Made by a program: the position numbers and the translations under genes
Shown here: one piece after another, positions 1-8,519 of the stretch
How the letters are laid out: each line of letters begins with the position of its first letter
Position numbering within the stretch: position 1 is the first letter of the stretch
NCBI GenBank assembly: GCA_022592445.1
Contig: JABYQR010000685.1
Span: 1-12,025 of the forward strand
Direction of reading: 5' to 3'
Origin: Cytidiella melzeri
Taxonomy: Eukaryota; Basidiomycota; Agaricomycetes; Polyporales; Irpicaceae
DNA: 12,025 nucleotides
The notes under the pieces: model-generated
The model's input: the letters and a program-made list of their open reading frames with translations, nothing else
Told to the model about the DNA's origin: nothing
The model's database searches: none

Positions 1-439
1 GTCCTTCTGTGCCCGCGTGGACTGCTCTAGTTTCGTCCTGTGAGTACCGCTTGGAGCCACCTCTGCGCAAGCCATACTGACCTTCAGCAAGAATCACGGT
101 CGTCAGCAGCCCCTTCGGAATCCAGTTCTTCTTCAGAGCCACAAGACATGCAGGACGAGCTGGCAGAAACACCAGCGCCGGACGGGTCACCTCAGGCTGG
201 CCCCAAGAGAAAGGGCGATGGGAACCGCAAAACGGTGCACGTCATAAGTGGATGAGGATTGGCGACAGAGTATACGTTTTGAGTCGAGCCGGCAGTCCCG
301 GTACGTCCTACGCGTTGATATTTAGTAACTGACTTCGTCCAACGTCCGGTGCACAGATGATCTCCCAGCTGTCATCTTGAAGAACGGTGACAGACATGAT
401 TCAGAATTGCTTCCTGCTGTCCGCTGGAATTCGAAGTGA
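1..439 (+). CDS. 3' end of an unrecognised gene, cut by the window start
   Basis: Two typical short introns can be placed: 40-87 (GTGAGT donor, CTGAC branch, TTCAG end) and 301-356 (GTACGT donor, CTGAC branch, CACAG end). With both removed, one frame stays open from base 3 to the TGA at 437-439. Its last exons read MRIGDRVYVLSR, then DDLPAVILKNGD, which looks like real protein. In the middle exon a second frame (88-252) gives a more natural acidic, Ser-rich stretch (SESSSSSEPQDMQDE), but it ends at TGA 253-255 and does not join the last exon. Either the first frame is real throughout or an indel lies near 220-250. No family is recognised. The start lies upstream of the window. Confidence 0.4.
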
Positions 440-580
440 ACGTTCGTGAAGCGGGCGAGGGAATCTCCCCGCCTGAAATGCCGACGGCGGAACAGGAGAA
501 GCGGCCAAGACCATCACCGTACCAGCCACTAGTACTGCGCCGTAGGTCTCAACACCCAATGTGACTCTACACGATTCACC

Positions 581-1873
581 ATGAATACCTGTAGTCTCGT
601 CAACTTTCTACGCGTCGTTTGGATTGTAGCAATCCTTTGGTATGAGCTAGCGGCCTTCTCATACCAGGTCTCCCAATGTCCTTGGCCGGTGATCCCACGG
701 AACGACCCAGTACGCATTCCACTCTCGTCTCGCTGACGAGTAAACTTATCTTCTGCAACAGCACGCAAACCATGCACCGACTCACGTTTTGCTCATTGCC
801 GACACACAAGTTCTGGACCATCGGTCGTACCCAAATAGACCGGCATGGCTGATGTGGCTGAGCCAGCGCAGGTTGACTTGAACATGCGGAAGAGCTGGTG
901 GGCTACAAAGCAGTTGCATCCAGATGTCATAATCTTTCTTGGTGACATGATGGACGGCGGACAATATGCCATGTCTGACGACGAGTGCGTTTCTTCACGC
1001 TACTCTTGTGTCTCTCATTCCTCAAGGGTTTGGCTAGGTATGAATCATACCTGCGCAGAACCAAGGACATGTTTGCTATAGATGAATCTACCCCAGTCTA
1101 CTACCTCACCGGTAATCACGATGTTGGGTAAGCGAGCAGTTCATACCGTTGGTATAAACTGAGATGATGGACGTAGTATAGGCTCATCCGACGAATGGTC
1201 AAAATTCGCACGGGATCGGTGGCTCTCACACTTTGGGCCTTTGCAGCAACGACTTAAAATTGCGAACCACACCCTTGTCTTGCTAGATGCGCCCGGGCTG
1301 GTAGAAGAGGAACGGAAACGGGTGGTGTCTGGCATGTCCTTTCCTTGTTGGACTGCCGCTAACCCCAATGGCCCTATTGCGTTTGCGCAGCAATCAGCCG
1401 AGGTTGTACGTAAGTTGTCATCCTTGCATTGCCACATACATGTCAGCTTATGATTATGCAGATTCAGAAAGGCATCCTACGGTACTCTTGACCCACATTC
1501 CGCTCTTTCGTCCCCGGGATACGTCCTGTGGACCACTGAGAGAACATGGGACGATTCGCGAGGGTAGCGGATATGGCTATCAGAACACTCTTGATTATTT
1601 GGTCTCAAATATGCACTTGGAAGGCATCCGTCCTTCCGTTATCTTCAGGTCAGTCAAAACTTTCCTCAACTGCGTGTAACTAATTTCTGTATTGTCCATA
1701 GCGGGGATGACCATGATTACTGCGAAGTCCACCACCCCATTCGCCCTTCAGACGACATTCCGCTCTCCGAACTCCATTCTGTGAAAGAGGTATCTGTAAA
1801 GTCGTTCTCGATGGCGATGGGCATCCGCCGACCAGGCTATCCTGGCCAGCCTCCGCTCACGCTCTCCCAGTGA
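581..1873 (+). pseudogene. Cdc1/Ted1/PGAP5-type metallophosphoesterase, frameshifted, altered C-terminus
   Basis: Exons 581-709, 762-984, 1038-1127, 1177-1409, 1462-1648 and 1702-1873 join in phase across five introns of 49-53 nt. The N-terminus has a membrane anchor (VVWIVAILWYELAAF, about residues 12-26). The metallophosphoesterase motifs follow in order: ADTQ (about 55), GDMMDGG (104), GNHDVG (143), THIPLF (236) and GDDHDYC (289), a full metal-binding set. Known members are ER/Golgi membrane enzymes, Mn-dependent, that remodel ethanolamine phosphate on GPI anchors. A one-base deficit at about 866-872 breaks the frame between PAWLMWLSQ and VDLNMRKSWW; adding one base makes the total an exact 345 codons. 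After GIRRPG the family's C-terminal part is missing and the frame stops at 1871-1873. It is a pseudogene, unless the frameshift is an assembly error. Family call is firm; functional state is not. Confidence 0.8.
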
Positions 1874-2730
1874 GGAAACCAGCATTCACACAACCTCCGC
1901 GGCCTCGTCCACCGCTGTCCCAAGTACCCATACTTCAGCTCTTGCTGCCAGGAAACGCGCCTTTGAGGAACACCGGGGACTAGCGCCATCAACGTCTGCC
2001 TCCCCGCAGACCTCATCGAGCAATTCGCAGCCTCAAGTCGCCAGTTATCAGCGGTCTGTAGCACGAAAGTCGGCGGCCATGCCTCCTCCAGGTTAGAGAA
2101 GAGAGCGGCGGTTGTACGATGCAGGCGCTAGCAGTCGACAGCAACCTCCACTAGCTACCGCTCCTCTTCGTATGGCAAGCGGAATCAGAGACCAGTCCTC
2201 AGCCAAAGGCAAGGCACATAATCCTTCCTCTTCGGACAGCTCCGTAAACCTGCCTTCGGTCTCTGAAATCATTAAAGACTTGCACCGGAAACGAGAGCGA
2301 AATGCGGCTCAAAATATGCAAAAGGCACCCGCAATACCAAGGAACCGCTCGAAATGTGAGTACTGCTCCCCGCCATGCAATATTCACAAGTTGACGTCCT
2401 CAGCCAAGAACCGAAGGAAGAACGACCCGATTGATGTTATCGAACTGACTGACAGCGACGGCGGCCTGCCAGCACGGCCCCGCCTATCTTTCCGTGAGTA
2501 CTGGGCCATATTTGTATCAGAATGCAGTGTCTCATGCTTCCTCTCCGTCTTCCTCTGCTAGTCTACCTTCTGTGCCGTCGAGAGCAACAGGGTCTCTACT
2601 GTCTTCCTCCGCAAGTAGAAGAAAACCTTTGGCTGAAGTGCGCGGGCATTCATTCGGAGGCGGTAATGGATTCTTTAAGTATGTCCACCAGCTTAAAGAG
2701 TTGACAGAGGGTAGTAGACAGAGGCCGTAG
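1842..2730 (+). pseudogene. Ser-rich protein with a SUMO-interaction-like motif, no clear start
   Basis: A frame that is open from about 1842 gives a Ser/Thr/Ala-rich protein, then a basic helical stretch (SEIIKDLHRKRERNAAQN), then IDVIELTDSDGG. The last is a hydrophobic core followed by acidic and Ser residues, as in SUMO-interaction motifs. No ATG is visible: the frame emerges from the last exon of the phosphoesterase in a different phase. An in-frame TAG at 2094-2096 could be removed by a frame-neutral GT-AG segment 2092-2124, but 33 nt is shorter than other introns here. A better intron is 2356-2403 (48 nt, GTGAGT to CTCAG, frame-neutral). Another is 2494-2561 (GTGAGT to TGCTAG). After it, the natural-looking frame (SASRRKPLAEVRG, stop 2728-2730) is not the frame that splicing gives. 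The family is not recognised; it is probably a fragment or decayed gene. Confidence 0.4.
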
Positions 2731-3250
2731 TCACTAGTAGTGTTGTAGCAAATGTTGTGCAACTTGAGCCCAATCTCTTCGGAAAAAGTACGACAATGTC
2801 CAAGATTGTTCGCAACCTGTCTGTTACTTGGCGCTTATGATCTGAGTCTGCCCTCCGTACCGCTTCCACCAACTTTGTTCACCTGTTGTAACCTCAACAT
2901 AAGGTCCATGACATTGTTGGGGTGAACGATTCTGACGTGCTCTTTCTGTGATATAACTCCTATCTTTGTTAAAACTATATAATATAATATGATATGATAT
3001 GTAGTTTCCCACGCCTTATTACAAGGACACTTTAGGTAGCAGAGTTCCCACAGTCTTGATATGGGAATTATGCAGCCATATATGGAAACTCAAGTAGAAA
3101 CCATCACATTAGCTGAGACATACAAATATGGGTTGTAGTAGTACTAGTCATATATGTACGCCTGTGTTCTAGTAGCATAGGAAATGACATGGAAAGCATG
3201 TATGACTCCAGAGGATGCCTAAAGCATACATCTGAGGACAAGTACTAGAA

Positions 3251-3345
3251 TGAGTCATTTACTCATTATGTATGCCTCTGGTACAAGTGCTGAGCCTAGT
3301 CATACAATGAGTCATGCACTTATAGCATGAGTCATGCATGAGTCA
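3251..3345 (+). repeat. Cluster of four TGAGTCA motifs
   Basis: Exact TGAGTCA heptamers lie at 3251-3257, 3308-3314, 3328-3334 and 3339-3345. The last three sit in a degenerate direct repeat of the form CATGAGTCATGCACTTA. TGAGTCA is the core site of Gcn4/AP-1 type bZIP activators. The cluster ends 75 bp before the TATA box at 3420 and about 220 bp before the transposase start, a plausible activator position. Binding is inferred from the motif alone. Confidence 0.6.
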
Positions 3346-3419
3346 TGCACTTAGTAATACAGTAGAATAGCTGAAGTAGACATGTATAGTAGTCGCTTAC
3401 ATAAGTAGATACAGACATG

Positions 3420-3427
3420 TATATAAG
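3420..3427 (+). promoter_or_regulatory. TATA box of the transposase gene
   Basis: TATATAAG lies 139 bp upstream of the ATG at 3566. Between them is a leader with AATAATAAGA and pyrimidine-rich stretches. Position and sequence fit a fungal core promoter. Confidence 0.45.
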
Positions 3428-3565
3428 CAGAGCTGCTGAAGCAGCAAGAATAATAAGACTCATCTTTGAAGCTTAACAGCCTCTACCCCTCGCACACATA
3501 TTCCACTTTGTTAATCTTGTTCTTCAAACCATCAGAGACCACTACTCCGAGTTTTATCCTCAGTC

Positions 3566-6500
3566 ATGGAACATCCTTCAAGCCCACGGAGGATATGCAG
3601 ATGCATACATCTATGTGGTAAACCATTGAGTACAGTAACACGCCGTCGGCATGCGCGACAAATGAGGGCACAAGGACGTGAAGACGAGATTGAATCATCT
3701 GAGTCAGAATCAGAGGGGGTTTTTGTCTTGCACTCCGAGGCTGAAGATGTAGCCTCTTTGCGGTCGAGCTCGAGCAAAGAGGAACATCCAGATGAAGATT
3801 GCGATTCACAAAGGTATCTCTCAGCATCTGAAATTGTATCAGAATTATCTCACTCATATCTTGTCTTTCTAGAATGGACACGGCGTCCGACAGTGGCTCA
3901 GGTAGCAGCATGTCCGTCGGCCCATCTACTCACAGAAGCAGCTCTGTTGGGCAGAGCAATCATGAAGCTGCGCATGGAGAATTTGAGTTTGTCGCAGGGG
4001 ACTTTCTTGACAACCTTGACCTTGCAAATGAACTGGATTTGTATGACTGTCGTATGTTGCCTTGAACACAATTTTTCATGCAACTCACTGACCATCCGAC
4101 TTGAAGGCAATCGCGTAATCACGGATGCAGACCGGGACAACATTGCAGCATTCAACATGCATCTCCGCGGACATCTATCTCGAGATGCTTTTGATGAGAT
4201 GTGTCGTTGTTTCTCACACAAGATGACTATTGACTCACTCAACAAAATCAAACGTCGTCTTGACATTCTCACAGAGATAGAGACCCAGCAATTCGATTGC
4301 TGTGTCAATTCATGTGTTTGCTTTACTGTAAAGTACGCTGAATTGACACAATGTCCATTTTGCCAGGAGGCAAGAAAAGATTCTGCTGGTCAACCTTGTC
4401 GCATTTTCACCTATATCCCTCTGATACCCCGCTTCCGAGGCTTCTTTCAGAAACCAGACACAATTCAGAAACTACAGTACCGAGCACACTACGTACCATC
4501 CGACCACATTGTCAGGGATATATTCGACAGTAGCCGGTACAAGGAACTTCTGGGAACAGTTGTCAAGGTTGACGGCAAACAACAGCCTCATTGTTTTTTC
4601 TCTGACAACCGCGATATTGCGTTTGGATTTGCAAACGATGGATTCTTGCTGTTCAATCACCGTCGTGGTAGTCCCTCTTCCACTCCTCTCCTTGTCAAGG
4701 TGTTCAACCTTGAACCCACTATCCGCACACACCTCGAAAATCTCATCTGCGTGGGCAACATACCAGGCCCCAAGCAACCGAAGGATCTTTCATTGTTTCT
4801 CGCACCATTTGATGACAAGTGTGCATTGATGGCTTGTGGAATCCCATTCCTGGATAGCTGCACACGCAGCACATTTGATTTCCATGCATACCAGCTCACC
4901 GAAGAGGGAGATATCATATTGGTGGATAAGTTCCTAGGTCTCAAAGGACACTCGAGTCAGTGCCCATGTCAATCTTGTCTAATCCGGGGCTGTCGTATGA
5001 CTGCCAGCAGTAACAAGGTCTATTATATCCCTCTCCGTTGGCCACCATCTCCCACTTTGCCTCAAATCCAAATTTGGGACTCAGCTGCACTCCCCCTTTG
5101 TACACACGATAGCTTTTGCGCTGCAGTAGAGCATATCCAGCATGCTTCAACAAAGCAGTATGCAAGGCAGCTAGAGCAGCATTATGGTGTCAAGTCAATG
5201 CCTGCACTCTCCCGCGTCAACACACTTGACTATGGATGATCTTGTCCTTGGGAGTGGTTGCACCTTTTTGGAGAGAACATCATCCCAAACATGATTGATA
5301 TCTGGATAGGAAACTTTAAAGGCCACGATGAGGGAAGCGGCTGCTACCAGCTGAGTCAAGAAGATTGGTCTGCGATAGGCCAGGAAACAGCTGAAGCCGT
5401 CCGTACTATTCCTTACGACTTTGTTCTATCAATGGGCAATATTGCTGAAGATCGAAGCATGTTTACTGCTGAGTCATATACCTTTTGGTTTATGTACATT
5501 GCTCCTCATCTCCTCAAAGGGCGTTTTCGACACATCAAGTACTATACTCATTTTGAGGACTTGGTCAACATCATGAAGGCAACTCTGCTGTTTGAAATTA
5601 CCCACGACGAGATTAACAACAAAGTTGAAGCACCCTGTAGGGAGTGGGTGGCAAAATATGAAGAGTGAGTAGTAGTGCTTTTCTGCTACCAGTCAAATAA
5701 TGATGTATGACAATTTTTTTGCAGGTACTATTATCAGTATGAAGACTTGCGTCTGGACTTTTGCGTATTACCCATTCATGGACTGCTCCACATTGCGGAT
5801 GATATCCGAACTCTGGGTCCTATGAGTGTCACATGGACATTCTACTTGGAGAGATACTGTGGCTTCGTCAAGCGCGAGCTGCAATCACGTAGTCAATCGT
5901 GGAGGAACATTGATATCCGTCTCCAGCACTTTGCACGTCTCAGTCAGCTTCAGGTTCTTTATGACTTGAAGGACGTATTACCTTCAGCCCACCGTCTAGA
6001 CATCCCAATTAGCTCACGTGAGTTCATGTACTATGACTGTGAGTGCCTTGCTTTGCATGTAAACCCAAGGTGCTAGCTGAAATTATTGCTAGATCCGCAA
6101 AGCATTCTCCAATGCCCTAAACGAGTGGTGCCAGCTAGTGATACTTTGCACATGCTCATTGCTAGATACCTTCATAGCATGGTGCCAAAGCCAAGGCAGC
6201 AGATTGCAGCTCGACTCTCAGACCAGGTGGTAACATGGGCAGGGGTAAGAGTGCAGGATGGGGGTGACCGCATCAGATGCGCAGAAGATTGCTCCCGCCT
6301 CACTCGTCTGAATAAGAGAGAAGGATCATATGTGCGCGTACGTTCGAATCATACCAATATGCCAATGCCCGTCAATTTCTTATTGAATGCTTGAATAGTA
6401 TGAGGTGGCGATAGGCTATGACAGCAGGATGACAATTTACTATGGCTGCCTGGAGACAATTATTGACCTCACTCTTCCAGGTCCAAATTTTTCTTTTTTT

Positions 6501-6798
6501 TTCTTTTGGATTTTCCAGCTAATCAGAAACTCCAGATAATGATATATTCTGGGAAGACCATCAAGGTTGTCACGTTCTACTAGCTCTTATCACTCCATGT
6601 GCAACAAGTGGAACAGATGGTGCAAAGGAGGCTGTTTCATTTAGGCAGGAACAGACTAAGGTAGTGGTGGATTTGCGCACAATCACTAATAAAATTGGCA
6701 GGGTAGAAACAAGAGGCAGATGGGGTATCATTGATCGGAGTACTGGGATGGCCAGAACTGTATTTGTGGATCTTGATGTATCTTTAGACAAGGAGTGA
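3566..6798 (+). pseudogene. tnp2: Tnp2-type transposase (Plavaka/CACTA-like), one nonsense and one frameshift
   Basis: Exons 3566-3813, 3873-4051, 4107-5664, 5725-6038, 6093-6337, 6399-6480 and 6519-6798 join in phase, with GT-AG introns of 38-61 nt. Features in order: an N-terminal CRC/LC cysteine cluster and acidic Ser-rich linker; a Cys-rich segment from about residue 205 (FDCCVNSC, then CPFC); a Tnp2 core about 290-435 with RDIAFGFANDGF, NIPGPKQPKD and KGHSSQCPCQSC; a conserved LHIADDIRTLGP and ERYCG block about 675-715; and a C-terminal RWGIIDRSTGMARTVF block. Tnp2 proteins cut and paste CACTA-type elements in the nucleus. Two lesions are visible. TGA at 5237-5239 is codon 520, between DYG and SCPWEWLHLF, with the frame conserved on both sides. 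One base is missing near 6576-6582, between KVVTFY and LALITPC. Restoring that base gives a total of 969 codons including the stop, so the copy is otherwise full length and probably young. ATG 3566 is the first in frame after the TATA box. Confidence 0.88.
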
Positions 6799-7256
6799 AC
6801 ACACTCAGTAGTAAATGTCAATTTTATTGTCAAGGATGTGATCCGGTCGGGGTACCAGATCGGGACAGGAAATAGAGAGGGGCACTCAACGATCAAGTCG
6901 CTTAGTATTCATTGCAAGTGCAACATTTGTATTCATTATTGAATCCTACCCTCGTACCTCCATCTCGTGCATCCGCCTGAACCTCGTCTTTGACACTTAT
7001 AAGTGGACGTCTTGAATCATGTCCAAGTGCAATCTGATCAAAACATCATGTGACTGTGTTTAGGGTATGTGCGGCCGTGTTAGGGTATGCGCGCCGTCAG
7101 ATTGACTGTGTTTAGGGTATGCGCGCCGTCAGTCTGCTTTTACTACTCTTCCGCCTAAGTCATCTCTGGTCTTGACTTGCCTCTGCTATAGTTGTTGCTT
7201 TCATCAATGGCTAAACAGGTCTTGGTTCACAGTTTATCCCTTATAACCTGTCATGT
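6799..7256. other. Intergenic region between transposase and second gene
   Basis: No gene is supported. It contains the 12-base palindrome CACTTATAAGTG (6994-7005) and a three-copy tandem repeat at 7050-7133. The 5' leader and promoter of the gene starting at 7257 must lie here, but no clear TATA box is visible. Confidence 0.5.
7050..7133. repeat. Three-copy degenerate tandem repeat, about 26-31 bp unit
   Basis: Three copies share the core TTAGGGTATG followed by a GC-rich GCGCGCCGTCAG or variant. Approximate copies are 7050-7078 (diverged: TGTGCGGCCGT), 7077-7102 and 7103-7133. Copies 2 and 3 share an exact TTAGGGTATGCGCGCCGTCA. The repeat is close to the 5' end of the next gene and could be regulatory or a subterminal transposase-binding repeat; neither is shown. 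Confidence 0.75.
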
Positions 7257-8396
7257 ATGACTTCTGACGCATATATCGAGGTCACACACAGGTCTGGCAA
7301 GCATCGCCAATCTGGCAATGACACCACGAAGCGGTCACATTTCCCCCCGGTTAAGAGACTGATTCCAAAACCCAAAGGTGAGGCTGGAAGAAGAACAAGT
7401 GGTGATCGGGTTGGTTATAATTTGGCGGAGGCTATGGGACTTGCCACCAATAAAAGACGGTATCACCGCTTACAGGTATGTAATCTGCATTGTGTTGACA
7501 ATTTTCTCAGTTGGTATTTCTGCAGAGATGTGTGCATGCCATGGCTACCCGGTACTTAGACCTGTCACTTACAAAACGTCGACAGTCGCCATTGCAACTA
7601 TTGAAGGTTGTCCAGAAGGTATGATGTGGTCGGCTGCTCATTATTGAGGAATCTAACCTTGATACTTTACATTGTAGTGTCTTGAAAAGCACGAGTATCT
7701 CCATAGGTTTGAGAGCGGATGGCCAATTTTGGACATGCTAAACCAGTTCCTCAAAAACAAAGCTACGCAGCACAAGCACGACATCAAGGATTCTGACTCA
7801 GAGGACGGAGGGAATGGTGGAGAAGTAAGACATGACAGCAGCGAGAGTGACCGAGTACAGCAGAGCTCAAGCGAAGAAGAACAAGGTTCGGAGGAGAGCG
7901 ACAACGAGAGGGGCAAGTGTATTGTAGCACGAGAAACACCAGGTACGACCAAATTGTGGGGGTACAATTACACACAGTATTGACGAGTCATACAGGCAGG
8001 AAACATGCCTTCAGCAAGCGTAGCAATGAGGTGGGCACTGCCAGGAAAAGGATCCAGAAGGTGATGATGAGCGGCGGCAGTAAGAGCGACAGAGTCAAGG
8101 AAAGGAATGCATCGCTGGAAAAGAAAAGGGGAAAGGTCAAAGTGGTACGTGCACGTGTCAAAAAAACAAAAGGTGTTTGCAGCACAAAGAAGGTAAGTAT
8201 GAACGGTTGGGGTGACATTGAGAATGGGCAGGACGAGAGAGGTGAGAACGAGAGTGAGGACGAGGAGAGGGATGAGGTGGAGACATCAGAGAATGACGAA
8301 GAAGCAGCAAAGGGAGACAAGGAGAAGGTGTCACAGATTTTCAATGTTTCTACAAGACTTGCCTTACCAGGCAACGGTATTATTGGGAATATTTAA
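7257..8396 (+). CDS. Transposon-associated accessory protein, function unknown
   Basis: Exons 7257-7475, 7526-7618, 7678-7942 and 7996-8396 join in phase (978 nt, 325 residues). Introns are 50, 59 and 53 nt with GTATGT, GTATGA and GTACGA donors and CAG or TAG acceptors. Residues 1-50 are basic. Residues about 54-133 form a helical block (YNLAEAMGL, YHRLQRCVHAMATRYLDL, ESGWPILDMLNQFLKNK). That block is typical, from memory, of many unnamed Agaricomycete proteins found near DNA transposons. The tail alternates charge: acidic/Ser about 143-190, basic Lys/Arg about 195-250, acidic about 265-300. A GTAAGT at 8193 and CAG at 8231 could form a frame-neutral 39-nt intron, so the exact tail is uncertain. 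The reading frame is intact, unlike the transposase next to it. A nuclear, nucleic-acid or chromatin role is a guess from composition. No named domain is recognised. Confidence 0.7.
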
Positions 8397-8460
8397 GCGC
8401 TTATCCAGCGCTTATCCAGCGTCTATTTAGGCGCTTATCCAGCGCTTATCAGGCACTTAT
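8397..8460. repeat. 11-bp tandem repeat, GCGCTTATCCA unit
   Basis: Exact units lie at 8397-8407, 8408-8418 and 8431-8441. Variants lie at 8419-8429 (GCGTCTATTTA) and 8442-8452 (GCGCTTATCAG), followed by a weaker GCACTTATTC. The array starts at the base directly after the stop codon of the preceding gene (8394-8396), so it forms the beginning of that gene's 3' end. Confidence 0.85.
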
Positions 8461-8477
8461 TCTCAGTGCCTATCAAT

Positions 8478-8519
8478 TGATGCGCTGATGCGCCTCCTGT
8501 CTCTGATGCGCTGATGCGC
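8478..8519. repeat. TGATGCGC octamer, two tandem pairs
   Basis: Exact TGATGCGC copies lie at 8478-8485, 8486-8493, 8504-8511 and 8512-8519. The two pairs are separated by 10 bases. Together with the 11-bp array just upstream they resemble the repeat-rich subterminal region of a DNA transposon or the edge of an LTR. Confidence 0.85.

Larger units (their letters stand above)
2731..3565 (+). other. AT-rich non-coding region upstream of the transposase
   Basis: No supported gene. Positions 2969-3003 are an AT tract with ATAATATGATATGATATG-like short repeats. Positions 3200-3345 hold inverted and direct repeats. One inverted pair is GTATGACT (3200-3207) with AGTCATAC (3298-3305); a second is CCAGAGG (3208-3214) with CCTCTGG (3275-3281). 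A TATA box (3420-3427) and a pyrimidine-rich leader precede the transposase ATG at 3566. The block resembles an LTR or transposon subterminal region, but no matching terminal inverted repeat or target duplication could be found by eye. Confidence 0.5.
3420..8396 (+). mobile_element. Plavaka-type (CACTA-like) DNA transposon, outer ends not determined
   Basis: The minimum span runs from the transposase promoter to the stop of the second gene. The element identity rests on the Tnp2-type transposase (3566-6798). The second gene (7257-8396) follows on the same strand after 458 nt, and genes like it are, from memory, common unnamed proteins of mushroom genomes near transposons. CACTA/TAGTG ends and matching terminal inverted repeats were looked for on both flanks and not found with confidence, so true boundaries and membership of the second gene are inferences. 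With a broken transposase the copy should be non-autonomous. Confidence 0.55.

Noticed and set aside
2355..2387. CX2CX3CX2H zinc-finger-like motif (CEYCSPPCNIH)
   Set aside because: The stretch lies inside a very good 48-nt frame-neutral intron (2356-2403, GTGAGT to CTCAG). Removing it gives a natural basic run (SKSKNRRKND), so the motif is probably never translated.
2732..2742. CACTAGTAGTG as a CACTA-type transposon end
   Set aside because: No matching inverted end ending in TAGTG with shared flanking bases was found on the right side, and the string is largely self-complementary.
3564..4308. Minus-strand frames of 115 and 136 codons
   Set aside because: They lie opposite the transposase exons, have no family resemblance, and the + strand exons with matching splice sites explain the region.
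6570..6896. Minus-strand frame of 108 codons
   Set aside because: It is antisense to the last transposase exon, which carries the conserved RWGIIDRS block.
7061..7118. TTAGGG hexamers suggesting a telomere-like repeat
   Set aside because: Only three copies, spaced apart inside a longer 26-31 bp unit, not a head-to-tail hexamer array.
7653..8374. Minus-strand Ser/Leu-rich frames of 104 and 128 codons
   Set aside because: They are mirror images of the acidic and Lys-rich tails of the + strand accessory gene; low-complexity coding DNA often opens the opposite strand.
8486..8519. CTGATG sequences suggesting a hammerhead ribozyme
   Set aside because: They are part of the TGATGCGC repeat; the GAAA partner and matching stems are absent.
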